Source: CAYMST01 sp964393115 (GTDB taxonomy: Bacteria; Bacteroidota; Bacteroidia; Cytophagales; Cyclobacteriaceae). From it: a stretch of 8,046 nt of DNA. Under the pieces are notes generated by a model. That model worked only from the letters and a program-made list of their open reading frames with translations. It ran no database searches and had not been told where the DNA came from. Both the position numbers and the translations under genes were made by a program. This document shows, piece by piece, positions 1 through 5,598 of the stretch; positions within the stretch are counted from its first letter, which is position 1; every line of letters starts with the position of its first letter. The stretch is from assembly GCA_964393115.1 (NCBI GenBank), contig CAYMST010000217.1:1-8046 (forward strand), in the 5' to 3' direction.

Positions 1-266
1 GTATGGTTGTTAACGAACTCTTCTCTATTTCCGAAGAACAAACCGAATGGCGGGATGTTAATTCAATCGTTTACTATGAACAATCAGTTGCTCCAAATGG
101 AAATATTGTTGACAACGACTTAGCCGTAATTTATTCTGGAAAAACAGAAGTTTTAAATATTAGTCCTGTCTTTTTTAACGAAGATAATTTAGCCTTTAAA
201 AACTTCCTTTCTTTGTTAGAGGAGCGAACCAAATTGAAAGTAGTTGAAGGAGGTATTTACGAGTAA
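1..266 (+). CDS. 3' end of an unrecognised protein, possibly PH-like fold (partial)
   Basis: The reading frame is open from the left edge to a TAA at 264-266. The first ATG, at 3, lies almost on the edge, so I read this as the C-terminal part of a longer gene rather than a complete 87-residue protein. The visible part has no signal peptide or membrane segment. It alternates short beta-like strands (WRDVNSIVYYEQ, LAVIYSGKTEVLNI) and ends in an amphipathic helix (NLAFKNFLSLLEERTKL), a layout reminiscent of the second half of a bacterial PH-like domain. That resemblance is an impression of secondary structure, not a recognised family, and the function is unknown. The gene stops 3 nt before the left end of an attC-like element at 270, as expected for the gene of an integron cassette whose start lies outside the window. 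Confidence 0.6.
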   Translation, partial: MVVNELFSISEEQTEWRDVNSIVYYEQSVAPNGNIVDNDLAVIYSGKTEVLNISPVFFNEDNLAFKNFLSLLEERTKLKVVEGGIYE

Positions 267-269
267 ATA

Positions 270-478
270 CAGCTAACAATCGATGATGACAGTAGGGCGG
301 TTCAGAGGTAAAAGAAGCTTCAGTATTTTTAGAATCCCCGTCGATTCTGTGACGCGCCTCATTGTAAATAAAAAGTGTATGAGCGCTCCACGCTGGATCG
401 AATACCAGATTTGGCTATCTTGGGTCAGAAACATTAAACTATATTACGTCGCACAACTGATACAGTGGAGTTAGATGC
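270..478 (+). repeat. attC-like integron recombination site 1
   Basis: This gene-free spacer opens with CAGCTAAC (270-277) and closes with GAG|TTAGATGC (468-478), which fit the attC outer boxes (RYYYAAC and GTTRRRY). Inner arms CAGTAGGGCG (290-299) and CGCACAACTG (450-459) are reverse complements at 8 of 10 positions. The middle holds a perfect 6-bp hairpin, AGAATC-N6-GATTCT (331-348), and a palindrome GAGCGCTC (381-388). At about 200 nt it is longer than most attC sites. The right-hand core GTTAGATGC is the exact reverse complement of the left end of the next element (1081-1089), the relation cassettes are expected to show. A 63-codon ORF at 283-474 crosses it and is probably chance. Confidence 0.5.
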
Positions 479-1232
479 TATGTAATGATCGAAAGAAGCC
501 TAATACTTGTTTTTACAATAATTCTATTTGGATGTACATCTAAATCTCAAGAAGATCATTCCAATTCTGCTAGGACAATTGATGAATACAATAATGAATA
601 TTTGAACACTATAGCTCAATAAATTCAGTATTCATTGAAAACTAACAGCTTGTACTCTAATGAGATCAGACTTTGGATAATTTATGAAGGAACAAATAGC
701 GGAAGGTTGTTTGTCATAAAAGATGTTGATTCAACGACCTAGGTAACAAAGTATTTCTATTTAACCAAAATCAATGACACAATTGTCAATTGTATTGATA
801 GCGTTTGGACGTTAAATGAAGTTTCTGAAGTCAGTGCCAAACAACTGACTAATTCCCTTTACGATAAGGGATTTAAAAATATGGTAAGCCAGCCAGATAG
901 CATCAAACAAATGATTGCAGATGGGACAACCTTCATTCTAGAGATTCAAGATTCTGCATTTTACAAGCAAATCAATTACAACTCTCCAAAATATTTTGAT
1001 GACAATAATCATAGAGTATTCTTGTCAATTTTGACTGAACTAGAGAAAAATATGAAATGGAAACTGCTAGAAATGTATAGGCATCTAACACGATATAGTC
1101 AAGGCACGATGCCTGATGGTTTGGCGGTTCGGGGAGGTCTATGCATTCTATTGATACCGGAAAAATCATCAGGTTTTCCTCAGCAGAATCCGTAACTTTA
1201 GCTCTTTAATCATCACGTCTGATATATAGGCG
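471..1232 (+). mobile_element. putative integron cassette carrying the broken lipoprotein gene
   Basis: The segment between the inferred G|TT cut points of attC-like sites 1 and 2 would be one cassette of about 760 bp, with one gene on the + strand and its attC at the 3' end. The direct evidence is a 9-bp perfect inverted repeat that brackets the gene: GTTAGATGC at 470-478 and GCATCTAAC at 1081-1089. In known integrons the bases after the cut in the right core of one attC belong to the next cassette and complement the left core of that next cassette's own attC, which is the pattern here. No integrase is visible in the window, so mobility is inferred. Confidence 0.5.
485..1195 (+). pseudogene. 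disrupted lipoprotein gene with two in-frame stop codons
   Basis: One frame from the ATG at 485 reads as a convincing secreted protein but contains TAA at 620-622 (codon 46) and TAG at 740-742 (codon 86). Residues 1-17 form an SPII signal: hydrophobic ILVFTIILF followed by the lipobox L14-F15-G16-C17. Coding character continues past both stops, with stretches such as NEIRLWIIYEGTNSG, VTKYFYLTKINDTIV, GTTFILEIQDSAFYKQ and SILTELEKNMKWKLL. Restored, it would be a periplasm-facing lipoprotein of about 200 residues; I recognise no family. Coding quality fades near 1080, where attC-like site 2 begins, and the frame runs on by chance to TAA at 1193, so the original stop has probably been lost too. 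A short lipopeptide of 45 residues, or internal initiation at ATG 881, is possible but unlikely to give the original function. Confidence 0.75.
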
Positions 1233-1239
1233 TTGACAG
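1081..1239 (+). repeat. attC-like integron recombination site 2
   Basis: The left end GCATCTAAC (1081-1089) and right end GGCG|TTGACAG (1229-1239) match the attC outer boxes. The inner arms ATATAGTCA (1093-1101) and TGATATAT (1220-1227) pair with a single extrahelical G, a hallmark of attC sites, which recombine as folded single strands. Between them lie a perfect hairpin AGGCA-CGA-TGCCT (1102-1114) and a second inverted repeat GGAAAA-N9-TTTTCC (1159-1179). The left end is the reverse complement of the core of site 1, and the right core GTTGACAG is the reverse complement of the left end of site 3. The length, about 160 nt, is near the upper end of known attC sizes. Confidence 0.6.
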
Positions 1240-2141
1240 TAATCCCACAAAGGACCTTAAGGTTGAAAAATCCTCAAAACAATCCACAACTTACTCGCTA
1301 CAAAAAGCTACTTGCCTACCTCGATGATCATTTGAATGAAGAGATCAGTATTGAGCAGGTTGAAGAAATCTGTCATTATTCCTATCGTAATATCAACCGT
1401 ATATTCGAAGCAATTCACAACGAGACGATTGGCAGATATGTCAAACGTTTAAGACTCGAAAAAGCAGCACAATTCCTCAAATACTCCCACATGGGCATTT
1501 CCCAAATTGCCTATCAGGTAGGATTTGAAGATCGGTCAGCCTTCAGTAAAGCCTTCAAGAAGAGGTATAACCATTCACCTAAAGACTATAGAAACAACTC
1601 TGAATCCATTCGAATGGAGATACAAAAGAGTTTTGATCCTGAAGGGATTTCAAGTAAACAAAAGCTCAAATTTGAAATTGAATATTTACCTGATTTCGAA
1701 TATCTGTTTCTTGAGTGTTGTGGCAATTATTATGATCTGGATGCCATCTATGTACATTGGCAAACTTTTATAGACTTTGCTGATAGTAAAGGCCTTCTCT
1801 CTCAGAATTCCATCTTAATGACAGAAATCATCGACGATGATGAAATCAGTGATCAATTGAATTCACGGTATCGTCACGCATTGATCCTGGAAAAACCATT
1901 GGGCTTTGAGCCTCCGGATCTTTACAGGGTCAAATCTCATAAAAGACAGAAATATGCCAAGTTCACTCATCAAGGGGCACCGCAAAGTTCTGTAGATTTT
2001 TACCAGAAGATCTACGCCTTTTGGATGGTGGATGTTGGGCATGAATTGGTAGACGCCCCTATACTTGAGTTCTATCCAAATTTTGATGAACATCAATCTG
2101 AAGATTCCCTAATCACTGAAATCTACATCGCGATAGCTTAA
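1233..2141 (+). CDS. AraC-family regulator with C-terminal GyrI-like effector domain (Rob-type)
   Basis: This 302-residue cytoplasmic protein has an N-terminal AraC double helix-turn-helix (about residues 22-120), with the family signature in ISQIAYQVGFEDRSAFSKAF followed by KKRYNHSPKDYR. A GyrI-like small-molecule-binding domain follows (about 146-301). The order matches Rob/BmrR-like regulators that sense hydrophobic compounds and often control efflux or membrane genes. No ATG precedes the HTH. TTG 1233 sits on the inferred cassette cut point, and a second in-frame TTG at 1263 lies 11 nt after AAAGGA, so either could be the start; the domain is complete with both. The gene lies 92 bp upstream of the desaturase/ABC pair, which makes those genes its probable targets. 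Its stop is followed 2 nt later by an inverted repeat, TGTCC-N5-GGACA. Confidence 0.88.
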   Translation: MTVIPQRTLRLKNPQNNPQLTRYKKLLAYLDDHLNEEISIEQVEEICHYSYRNINRIFEAIHNETIGRYVKRLRLEKAAQFLKYSHMGISQIAYQVGFEDRSAFSKAFKKRYNHSPKDYRNNSESIRMEIQKSFDPEGISSKQKLKFEIEYLPDFEYLFLECCGNYYDLDAIYVHWQTFIDFADSKGLLSQNSILMTEIIDDDEISDQLNSRYRHALILEKPLGFEPPDLYRVKSHKRQKYAKFTHQGAPQSSVDFYQKIYAFWMVDVGHELVDAPILEFYPNFDEHQSEDSLITEIYIAIA

Positions 2142-2143
2142 GT

Positions 2144-2158
2144 TGTCCAAAACGGACA
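2144..2158. promoter_or_regulatory. short perfect inverted repeat after the AraC gene
   Basis: TGTCC-AAAAC-GGACA is a 15-bp perfect palindrome with a 5-nt spacer, 2 nt past the AraC stop codon. No T-tract follows, so it is a poor intrinsic terminator. It could be a protein-binding half-site pair upstream of the desaturase promoter, or a small RNA hairpin at the transcript end. Function is unassigned. Confidence 0.35.
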
Positions 2159-2180
2159 CATAATCCGGAATACTTACTTC

Positions 2181-2209
2181 TAGCTTTGACATCCAATGAA
2201 CAGATGTCA
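2181..2209 (+). promoter_or_regulatory. Bacteroidota-type -7 box overlapped by a palindrome, upstream of the hydroxylase gene
   Basis: TAGCTTTG at 2181-2188 is a perfect match to the Bacteroidota -7 consensus TAnnTTTG. No good -33 TTG lies at the usual 19-21 nt upstream, which suggests a promoter that needs an activator. A perfect 7-bp inverted repeat, TGACATC-N9-GATGTCA (2187-2209), overlaps the end of the box and the expected start of transcription, so it is well placed as an operator or as a 5'-UTR hairpin. The upstream AraC/GyrI regulator is an obvious candidate, although AraC proteins usually bind direct rather than inverted repeats. Confidence 0.5.
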
Positions 2210-2233
2210 TATCAAACTCAAAAATAAATTATC

Positions 2234-3085
2234 ATGGAGGAAGTAGTTGTCACGATGGAAGAAAATATCAACCTAATCATTTTAGGAATTTTCGTGTTCT
2301 CAGTAGGGTTAGCCCTAGTGGAGTTTTTCCACGAATTGTATAAAAAGAAGATCAACAAGTGGAGGTTGGGGGAAATGTGGGCGAGCTTTTCTGTGTTTCT
2401 GGTCACTCAGTTATTGGAAAAAAGTACCAACCTCATCTTTTTCGGTGGTTTCTTACTTGTAAGGGAACTGATCCCATGGGAGATCCCTGTCAACATCTGG
2501 ACCACCTCATTGTGTTTGGTTTTATTGGATTTCCTCTACTACTGTGAGCATGTCATTGAGCATAGAGTCAGGATCTTGTGGTCCTATCACAGCATCCATC
2601 ATAGTTCTCCTATATACAATTACACCACAGCCATGCGGGTCTCTTTCATTGACAGTTTGGTAACATGGGTATTCTATTTACCACTTATTTTCATGGGCTT
2701 CAATCCATACATCGTTTTGCTTTGTTTGGTGCTTGTGTTGACCTACCAGTTTTGGTTGCATACAGAAATCATAGGCAAGCTGGGTTGGTTCGAGAAGATC
2801 TTTATGACGCCTTCACAGCATCGGGTGCATCATGGCTCAGATGAGATTTATCTGGATAAAAACTTTGGAGCGGTATTCTCCGTTTGGGATCGCATGTTTG
2901 GAACCTTTCAGGAAGAAAAGCATCGCCCTAAATATGGCTTGACTAAACCCATTAATACCATCAACCCGGTTAAGGTTCATTTCGCTGAATATCTGAATAT
3001 TTTCAGCGATTTACGAAAGGCTAAAAGCCTGAAAGAAGCCTCGAACTATTTGGTAAAGCATCCAGGATGGTCACCTAAGCAGTAA
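2234..3085 (+). CDS. fatty acid hydroxylase / sterol desaturase-family membrane enzyme
   Basis: This 283-residue integral membrane protein carries the eight-histidine di-iron signature of the fatty acid hydroxylase superfamily: HVIEH (H106, H110), HSIHH (H119, H122, H123) and HRVHH (H196, H199, H200), with H176 in the preceding helix region. Hydrophobic segments at about 12-32, 50-76, 88-104, 140-158 and 158-175 fit the fold, with the His clusters facing the cytoplasm. Members use O2 and electrons to hydroxylate or desaturate lipid chains or sterol-like substrates; the substrate cannot be read from sequence. ATG 2234 is the longest start. ATG 2255 is a good alternative, since GGAGG lies at 2237-2241 and the protein then begins MEENINL. 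The ABC membrane-domain gene starts 1 nt after the stop, so the two are surely co-transcribed. Confidence 0.88.
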   Translation: MEEVVVTMEENINLIILGIFVFSVGLALVEFFHELYKKKINKWRLGEMWASFSVFLVTQLLEKSTNLIFFGGFLLVRELIPWEIPVNIWTTSLCLVLLDFLYYCEHVIEHRVRILWSYHSIHHSSPIYNYTTAMRVSFIDSLVTWVFYLPLIFMGFNPYIVLLCLVLVLTYQFWLHTEIIGKLGWFEKIFMTPSQHRVHHGSDEIYLDKNFGAVFSVWDRMFGTFQEEKHRPKYGLTKPINTINPVKVHFAEYLNIFSDLRKAKSLKEASNYLVKHPGWSPKQ

Positions 3086-3086
3086 T

Positions 3087-3917
3087 ATGTTATTAGAAGA
3101 TACCTTACGCCATCAAATACTTCCATTTGTATTTACATTCTCACTGATCCTTATAGAAGCGTTGCTAACGCTATTGTTTCCACTGTTAATCGGATATGCC
3201 CTTGATGGTTCAATGAATGGATCATATAAGGGTGTATTTCAATTGGGAATACTGGGTTTAATCACTTTGATCATTGGCGTGGGAAGAAGGTTTTTTGATT
3301 CGCGCTATTATGCGAAAGTATATCAGGAAATTGGTTCTAAATTAATTTCAGAACTGAAAGAGTATGATACTTCCACAAAGTCTGCCAGACTTACAATGAT
3401 AAAAGAGCTTGTGGAGTTTTTGGAATTCTCACTACCAGAATTGATAAATGCTGTCATCACGTTGTTGGGAGGCATCGTGATCATAGCAACACTCAACCTA
3501 AATATTTTTTTAGGTACACTCCTGACAACATCGCTGATATTGTTTATCTACTGGATAAGCTCCGCGAAGACCCTCCGTTTTAACAAGGCTTCAAATGATG
3601 AGCAGGAAAAACAAGTTGAGGTCGTATGCGAACACAATGAAACCGGTCTAAGAGATCACCTGGGTAAAATAATGAACTGGAATATCAAACTCTCTGATCT
3701 GGAGGCCGTGAATTTTTCCTTGACCTGGCTTATACTGATGGCCTTTCTAATGGTTTCCATTGTCATTTCGGTGGACGGTCAGTTGATCGAGAATGGCATT
3801 CTGTTTTCCCTGATCATGTATGTATTTCAGTACATGGAAGGCGTAATCAACATTCCTTTCTTCTATCAAACCTGGTTACGGCTAAAGGAAATCACCAATA
3901 GAATATTCATAGATTAG
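3087..3917 (+). CDS. stand-alone ABC transporter six-helix transmembrane domain protein
   Basis: This 276-residue protein has about six hydrophobic segments (11-35, 50-66, 115-135, 138-158, 212-229, 236-256). Its cytoplasmic loops resemble an ABC exporter membrane domain, including GRRFFDSRYYAKVYQEIG after the second helix. It ends where an exporter would continue into the nucleotide-binding domain: there are no Walker A, signature or Walker B motifs, and no ATPase gene is nearby. A small family of such ABC six-transmembrane-domain proteins without ATPase is known (resembling Pfam ABC_membrane_3), so this is probably a complete member rather than a truncation. It follows the hydroxylase after 1 nt, which suggests a shared role in lipid handling. 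Whether it borrows an ATPase or works as a non-transport membrane protein is open. Confidence 0.75.
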   Translation: MLLEDTLRHQILPFVFTFSLILIEALLTLLFPLLIGYALDGSMNGSYKGVFQLGILGLITLIIGVGRRFFDSRYYAKVYQEIGSKLISELKEYDTSTKSARLTMIKELVEFLEFSLPELINAVITLLGGIVIIATLNLNIFLGTLLTTSLILFIYWISSAKTLRFNKASNDEQEKQVEVVCEHNETGLRDHLGKIMNWNIKLSDLEAVNFSLTWLILMAFLMVSIVISVDGQLIENGILFSLIMYVFQYMEGVINIPFFYQTWLRLKEITNRIFID

Positions 3918-3931
3918 CATTTAGAAGACTT

Positions 3932-4047
3932 CTGTCAACAAACGACATAGCACATGCCTATACTGAGCAGCCCGATAGTCAATCTGAAAGCGAAACTTTG
4001 GCGACATTTGAAAGTTCATAGGCACGTGCTATATCTAGGCGTCACCA
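3932..4047 (+). repeat. attC-like integron recombination site 3
   Basis: This is the clearest element. The arms at 3947-3961 and 4018-4032 are 15 nt long and reverse complementary at 14 positions. Outside them are CTGTCAAC on the left (3932-3939) and TAGGC|G|TCACC on the right (4036-4046), with spacers of 7 and 8 nt, the layout of paired R and L boxes in attC. The right core has GTC instead of the usual GTT. The left end exactly complements the start of the cassette at 1232-1239. The loop contains a minor AAAG-N5-CTTT hairpin. It begins 15 nt after the ABC gene and ends shortly before the hydrolase gene, so it could also act as a transcript-end hairpin. Confidence 0.62.
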
Positions 4048-4059
4048 TAAATTTAAGAA

Positions 4060-4974
4060 ATGAAGAAAATTAAGATTTTGGCCTTTGCTGTGGTTATTTT
4101 TTGGCTTCAAACAAGTAACGCGCAAACAAGTAATACCATAACCACATACTTTGGTGCTATTCATTACAAAATTTTCGGAAAGGGAGAACCTCTTCTTATT
4201 ATAAATGGTGGACCAGGAATGAATTGTGAAGGGTTCTCATCTTTGGCAACTCTGTTAAAAGATGATTATCAGATAATCCTGTATGATCAGAGAGGTACAG
4301 GTCAATCAACCCTAAATGTAATTGACCCAACAACCTTATCGATGGATCTGTTGATTAAGGATATCGAAGTTTTAAGAAATCATCTGTCCATTGAAAAATG
4401 GACGCTGCTTGGTCATTCTTTTGGAGGTTTTGTAGCGCAACACTACGCTTCAAAACATTCAGATAAACTCAAAGGAATGGTTCTATCTGGCTCAGGCGGA
4501 ATTGATATGGAGATTTTCTCCTATCTAGGAGCCAATTTTCATATTCGACAAAGTGCTCAAGAAAGAGATTCTTTAAAATACTGGAGCAATAAAATTAAAA
4601 ATGGAGATACTACCTATCTAGCGAAATACAATGTCGGAAGGTTTAGAGCACCTCTATATTTATATGGGAACAAGCACATTGAAAAAATTGCTTATAGGCT
4701 GACTCAAGGTAATCCTGAAATTAGCAAATTGATGTTTGAAGACCTATTCAAAAAGGATTATGATTGGAAACTTGCAATGTCAGAACTAGAAACCCCAGTT
4801 TTGATCATTCAGGGAAGACAAGATTTGGTTGGCTCAGGGACCGCATACAAAGCTCATAACGTTTACAAGAATTCTAGACTTGTGCTTTTGAACGAATGCG
4901 GACATTATGGTTGGTTAGAACAAGAAGAGAAATATATCAACGAAATAAAAATCTTTCTAAAAAGCCTATCATAA
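4060..4974 (+). CDS. exported alpha/beta hydrolase, proline iminopeptidase-like
   Basis: This 304-residue protein has a Sec signal peptide (residues 1 to about 21, KKIKILAFAVVIFWL core, probable cleavage after SNA). The mature part is an alpha/beta hydrolase. It has the oxyanion motif GGPG (50-53), the strand DQRGTGQS (76-83), the nucleophile elbow GHSFGG with S120, an acid in GRQD (D255) and the catalytic histidine in CGHYGW (H282). GGPG plus DQRGxGxS is typical of the peptidase S33 proline iminopeptidase group, but this branch also holds esterases and uncharacterised hydrolases, so the substrate is uncertain. The cap region lies at about 145-240. The gene stands alone, starts at ATG 4060 about 18 nt after attC-like site 3, and has no clear promoter of its own. 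Confidence 0.85.
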   Translation: MKKIKILAFAVVIFWLQTSNAQTSNTITTYFGAIHYKIFGKGEPLLIINGGPGMNCEGFSSLATLLKDDYQIILYDQRGTGQSTLNVIDPTTLSMDLLIKDIEVLRNHLSIEKWTLLGHSFGGFVAQHYASKHSDKLKGMVLSGSGGIDMEIFSYLGANFHIRQSAQERDSLKYWSNKIKNGDTTYLAKYNVGRFRAPLYLYGNKHIEKIAYRLTQGNPEISKLMFEDLFKKDYDWKLAMSELETPVLIIQGRQDLVGSGTAYKAHNVYKNSRLVLLNECGHYGWLEQEEKYINEIKIFLKSLS

Positions 4975-5090
4975 AATGCTGGTAATAATATGTAAGAAAA
5001 CATAGTCGCTCAACCCCAACACATAGGCCAAAGCTACGATTCATAAAGAGTCCCTGGGAGTAACACCCAAAACGAAAAGAATCACAAAAA

Positions 5091-5121
5091 TTTTGATATT
5101 CAGAATTAGTTCTTACATTTG
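5091..5121 (+). promoter_or_regulatory. Bacteroidota-type promoter for the Rrf2 regulator gene
   Basis: TACATTTG (5114-5121) matches the -7 consensus TAnnTTTG perfectly, and TTTTG (5091-5095) supplies a -33 element 18 nt upstream, within the usual spacing. Transcription would begin near 5128, leaving a leader of about 17 nt before the TTG start at 5145. This supports that start. The -7 box overlaps one arm of a 9-bp inverted repeat (ATGTAAGAA 4990-4998 and TTCTTACAT 5110-5118). Confidence 0.6.
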
Positions 5122-5144
5122 ATATGTATTAATTTTTATTACAG

Positions 5145-5555
5145 TTGGTAAAAAGTAGATTCGCAATAGTAACCCACATTATGACACTCCTAGCAGCGGT
5201 TAAAGGGGAATACCTTTCTTCTACAGACATCGCAGGTAGTCTAAATATAAATCCAGTATTGGTGCGTAAGGAACTATCTGAATTAAAAAGCCACAATTTC
5301 ATTGAGAGCAAAGAAGGTAAACATGGTGGTGTCAGATTACTAAAACCTGCCAAGGATATTAAACTCTCAGATATTTTCAATTTGGTTAAAGGGAATAGCC
5401 ACACACTAGGTTTAGCAAAAAATGATCCTAATCCGGATTGTCCAATTGGAAGAAAAATTAATGACAACCTCAATAAACTTTATGATAAAATAGATAGCAG
5501 AATAGAACAGTCTTTGAAAGAAACGACTTTAGAAGAGTTCAAAAACCTCTTCTAG
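5145..5555 (+). CDS. Rrf2-family transcriptional regulator (YwnA-like)
   Basis: This 136-residue DNA-binding protein has a winged helix-turn-helix at about 1-75, with the recognition region SSTDIAGSLNINPVLVRKEL (25-44) and the wing ESKEGKHGGVRLLKP. The Rrf2-typical helix AKDIKLSDIFNLV follows, then a conserved PNPDCPIG segment (95-102) and a C-terminal dimerisation helix. Only one cysteine (C99) is present, so it cannot carry the three-Cys iron-sulfur cluster of IscR or NsrR. YwnA/YwgB-like members of this type probably sense other signals, possibly through that lone cysteine. The TTG start at 5145 gives an N-terminus (VKSRFAIVTHIMTLLA) of the usual family length, and no closer ATG exists. 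The gene is monocistronic by its own terminator; the lipoprotein gene 43 bp downstream is a likely target or partner. Confidence 0.88.
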   Translation: MVKSRFAIVTHIMTLLAAVKGEYLSSTDIAGSLNINPVLVRKELSELKSHNFIESKEGKHGGVRLLKPAKDIKLSDIFNLVKGNSHTLGLAKNDPNPDCPIGRKINDNLNKLYDKIDSRIEQSLKETTLEEFKNLF

Positions 5556-5564
5556 CTTTTTTTT
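5530..5564 (+). terminator. intrinsic terminator overlapping the 3' end of the Rrf2 gene
   Basis: A perfect 8-bp stem, TAGAAGAG (5530-5537) and CTCTTCTA (5547-5554), with a 9-nt loop is followed after two bases by eight T residues (5557-5564). The stem lies in the last codons and contains part of the TAG stop, so the terminator is built into the coding sequence. It should uncouple the Rrf2 transcript from the lipoprotein gene. Confidence 0.75.
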
Positions 5565-5598
5565 GTCTTAAACTGTAATAATTTTAATTGCATATAAT

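Larger units (their letters stand above)
1233..4041 (+). mobile_element. putative three-gene integron cassette (AraC / hydroxylase / ABC membrane domain)
   Basis: A perfect 8-bp inverted repeat, GTTGACAG at 1232-1239 and CTGTCAAC at 3932-3939, brackets exactly three co-oriented genes and ends in attC-like site 3. This is the cassette-start versus attC-left-end relation expected of integron cassettes. At about 2.8 kb with three genes and an apparent internal promoter at 2181, it would be far larger than the usual one-gene cassette of under 1 kb. The match is seen in the sequence; that the unit moves as a cassette is inferred. Confidence 0.5.

Noticed and set aside
283..474. 63-codon ORF on the + strand
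   Set aside because: It lies wholly inside attC-like site 1, has no recognisable domain or start signal, and its sequence is shaped by the inverted arms.
620..742. Stop-codon recoding or readthrough at TAA 620 and TAG 740
   Set aside because: Other genes in the window end normally on TAA and TAG, and I saw no recoding structure. Nonsense mutation in a decaying gene is simpler.
881..1195. 104-residue ORF as an independent gene
   Set aside because: It is the tail of the lipoprotein frame that begins at 485; its last 38 or so codons run into attC-like site 2.
3087..3917. ABC transporter gene truncated before its ATPase domain
   Set aside because: The protein ends cleanly with a stop and is followed by the attC-like site with no ATPase remnant in any frame; a stand-alone membrane-domain family of this length is known.
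4977..5147. A fifth attC-like site between the hydrolase and Rrf2 genes
   Set aside because: There is a perfect 9-bp inverted repeat (4990-4998 and 5110-5118), but no proper right core at the usual spacing, and TGCTGGTAAT (4977-4986) matches the expected complement of site 3's core at only 6 of 10 positions. At best a degraded site.
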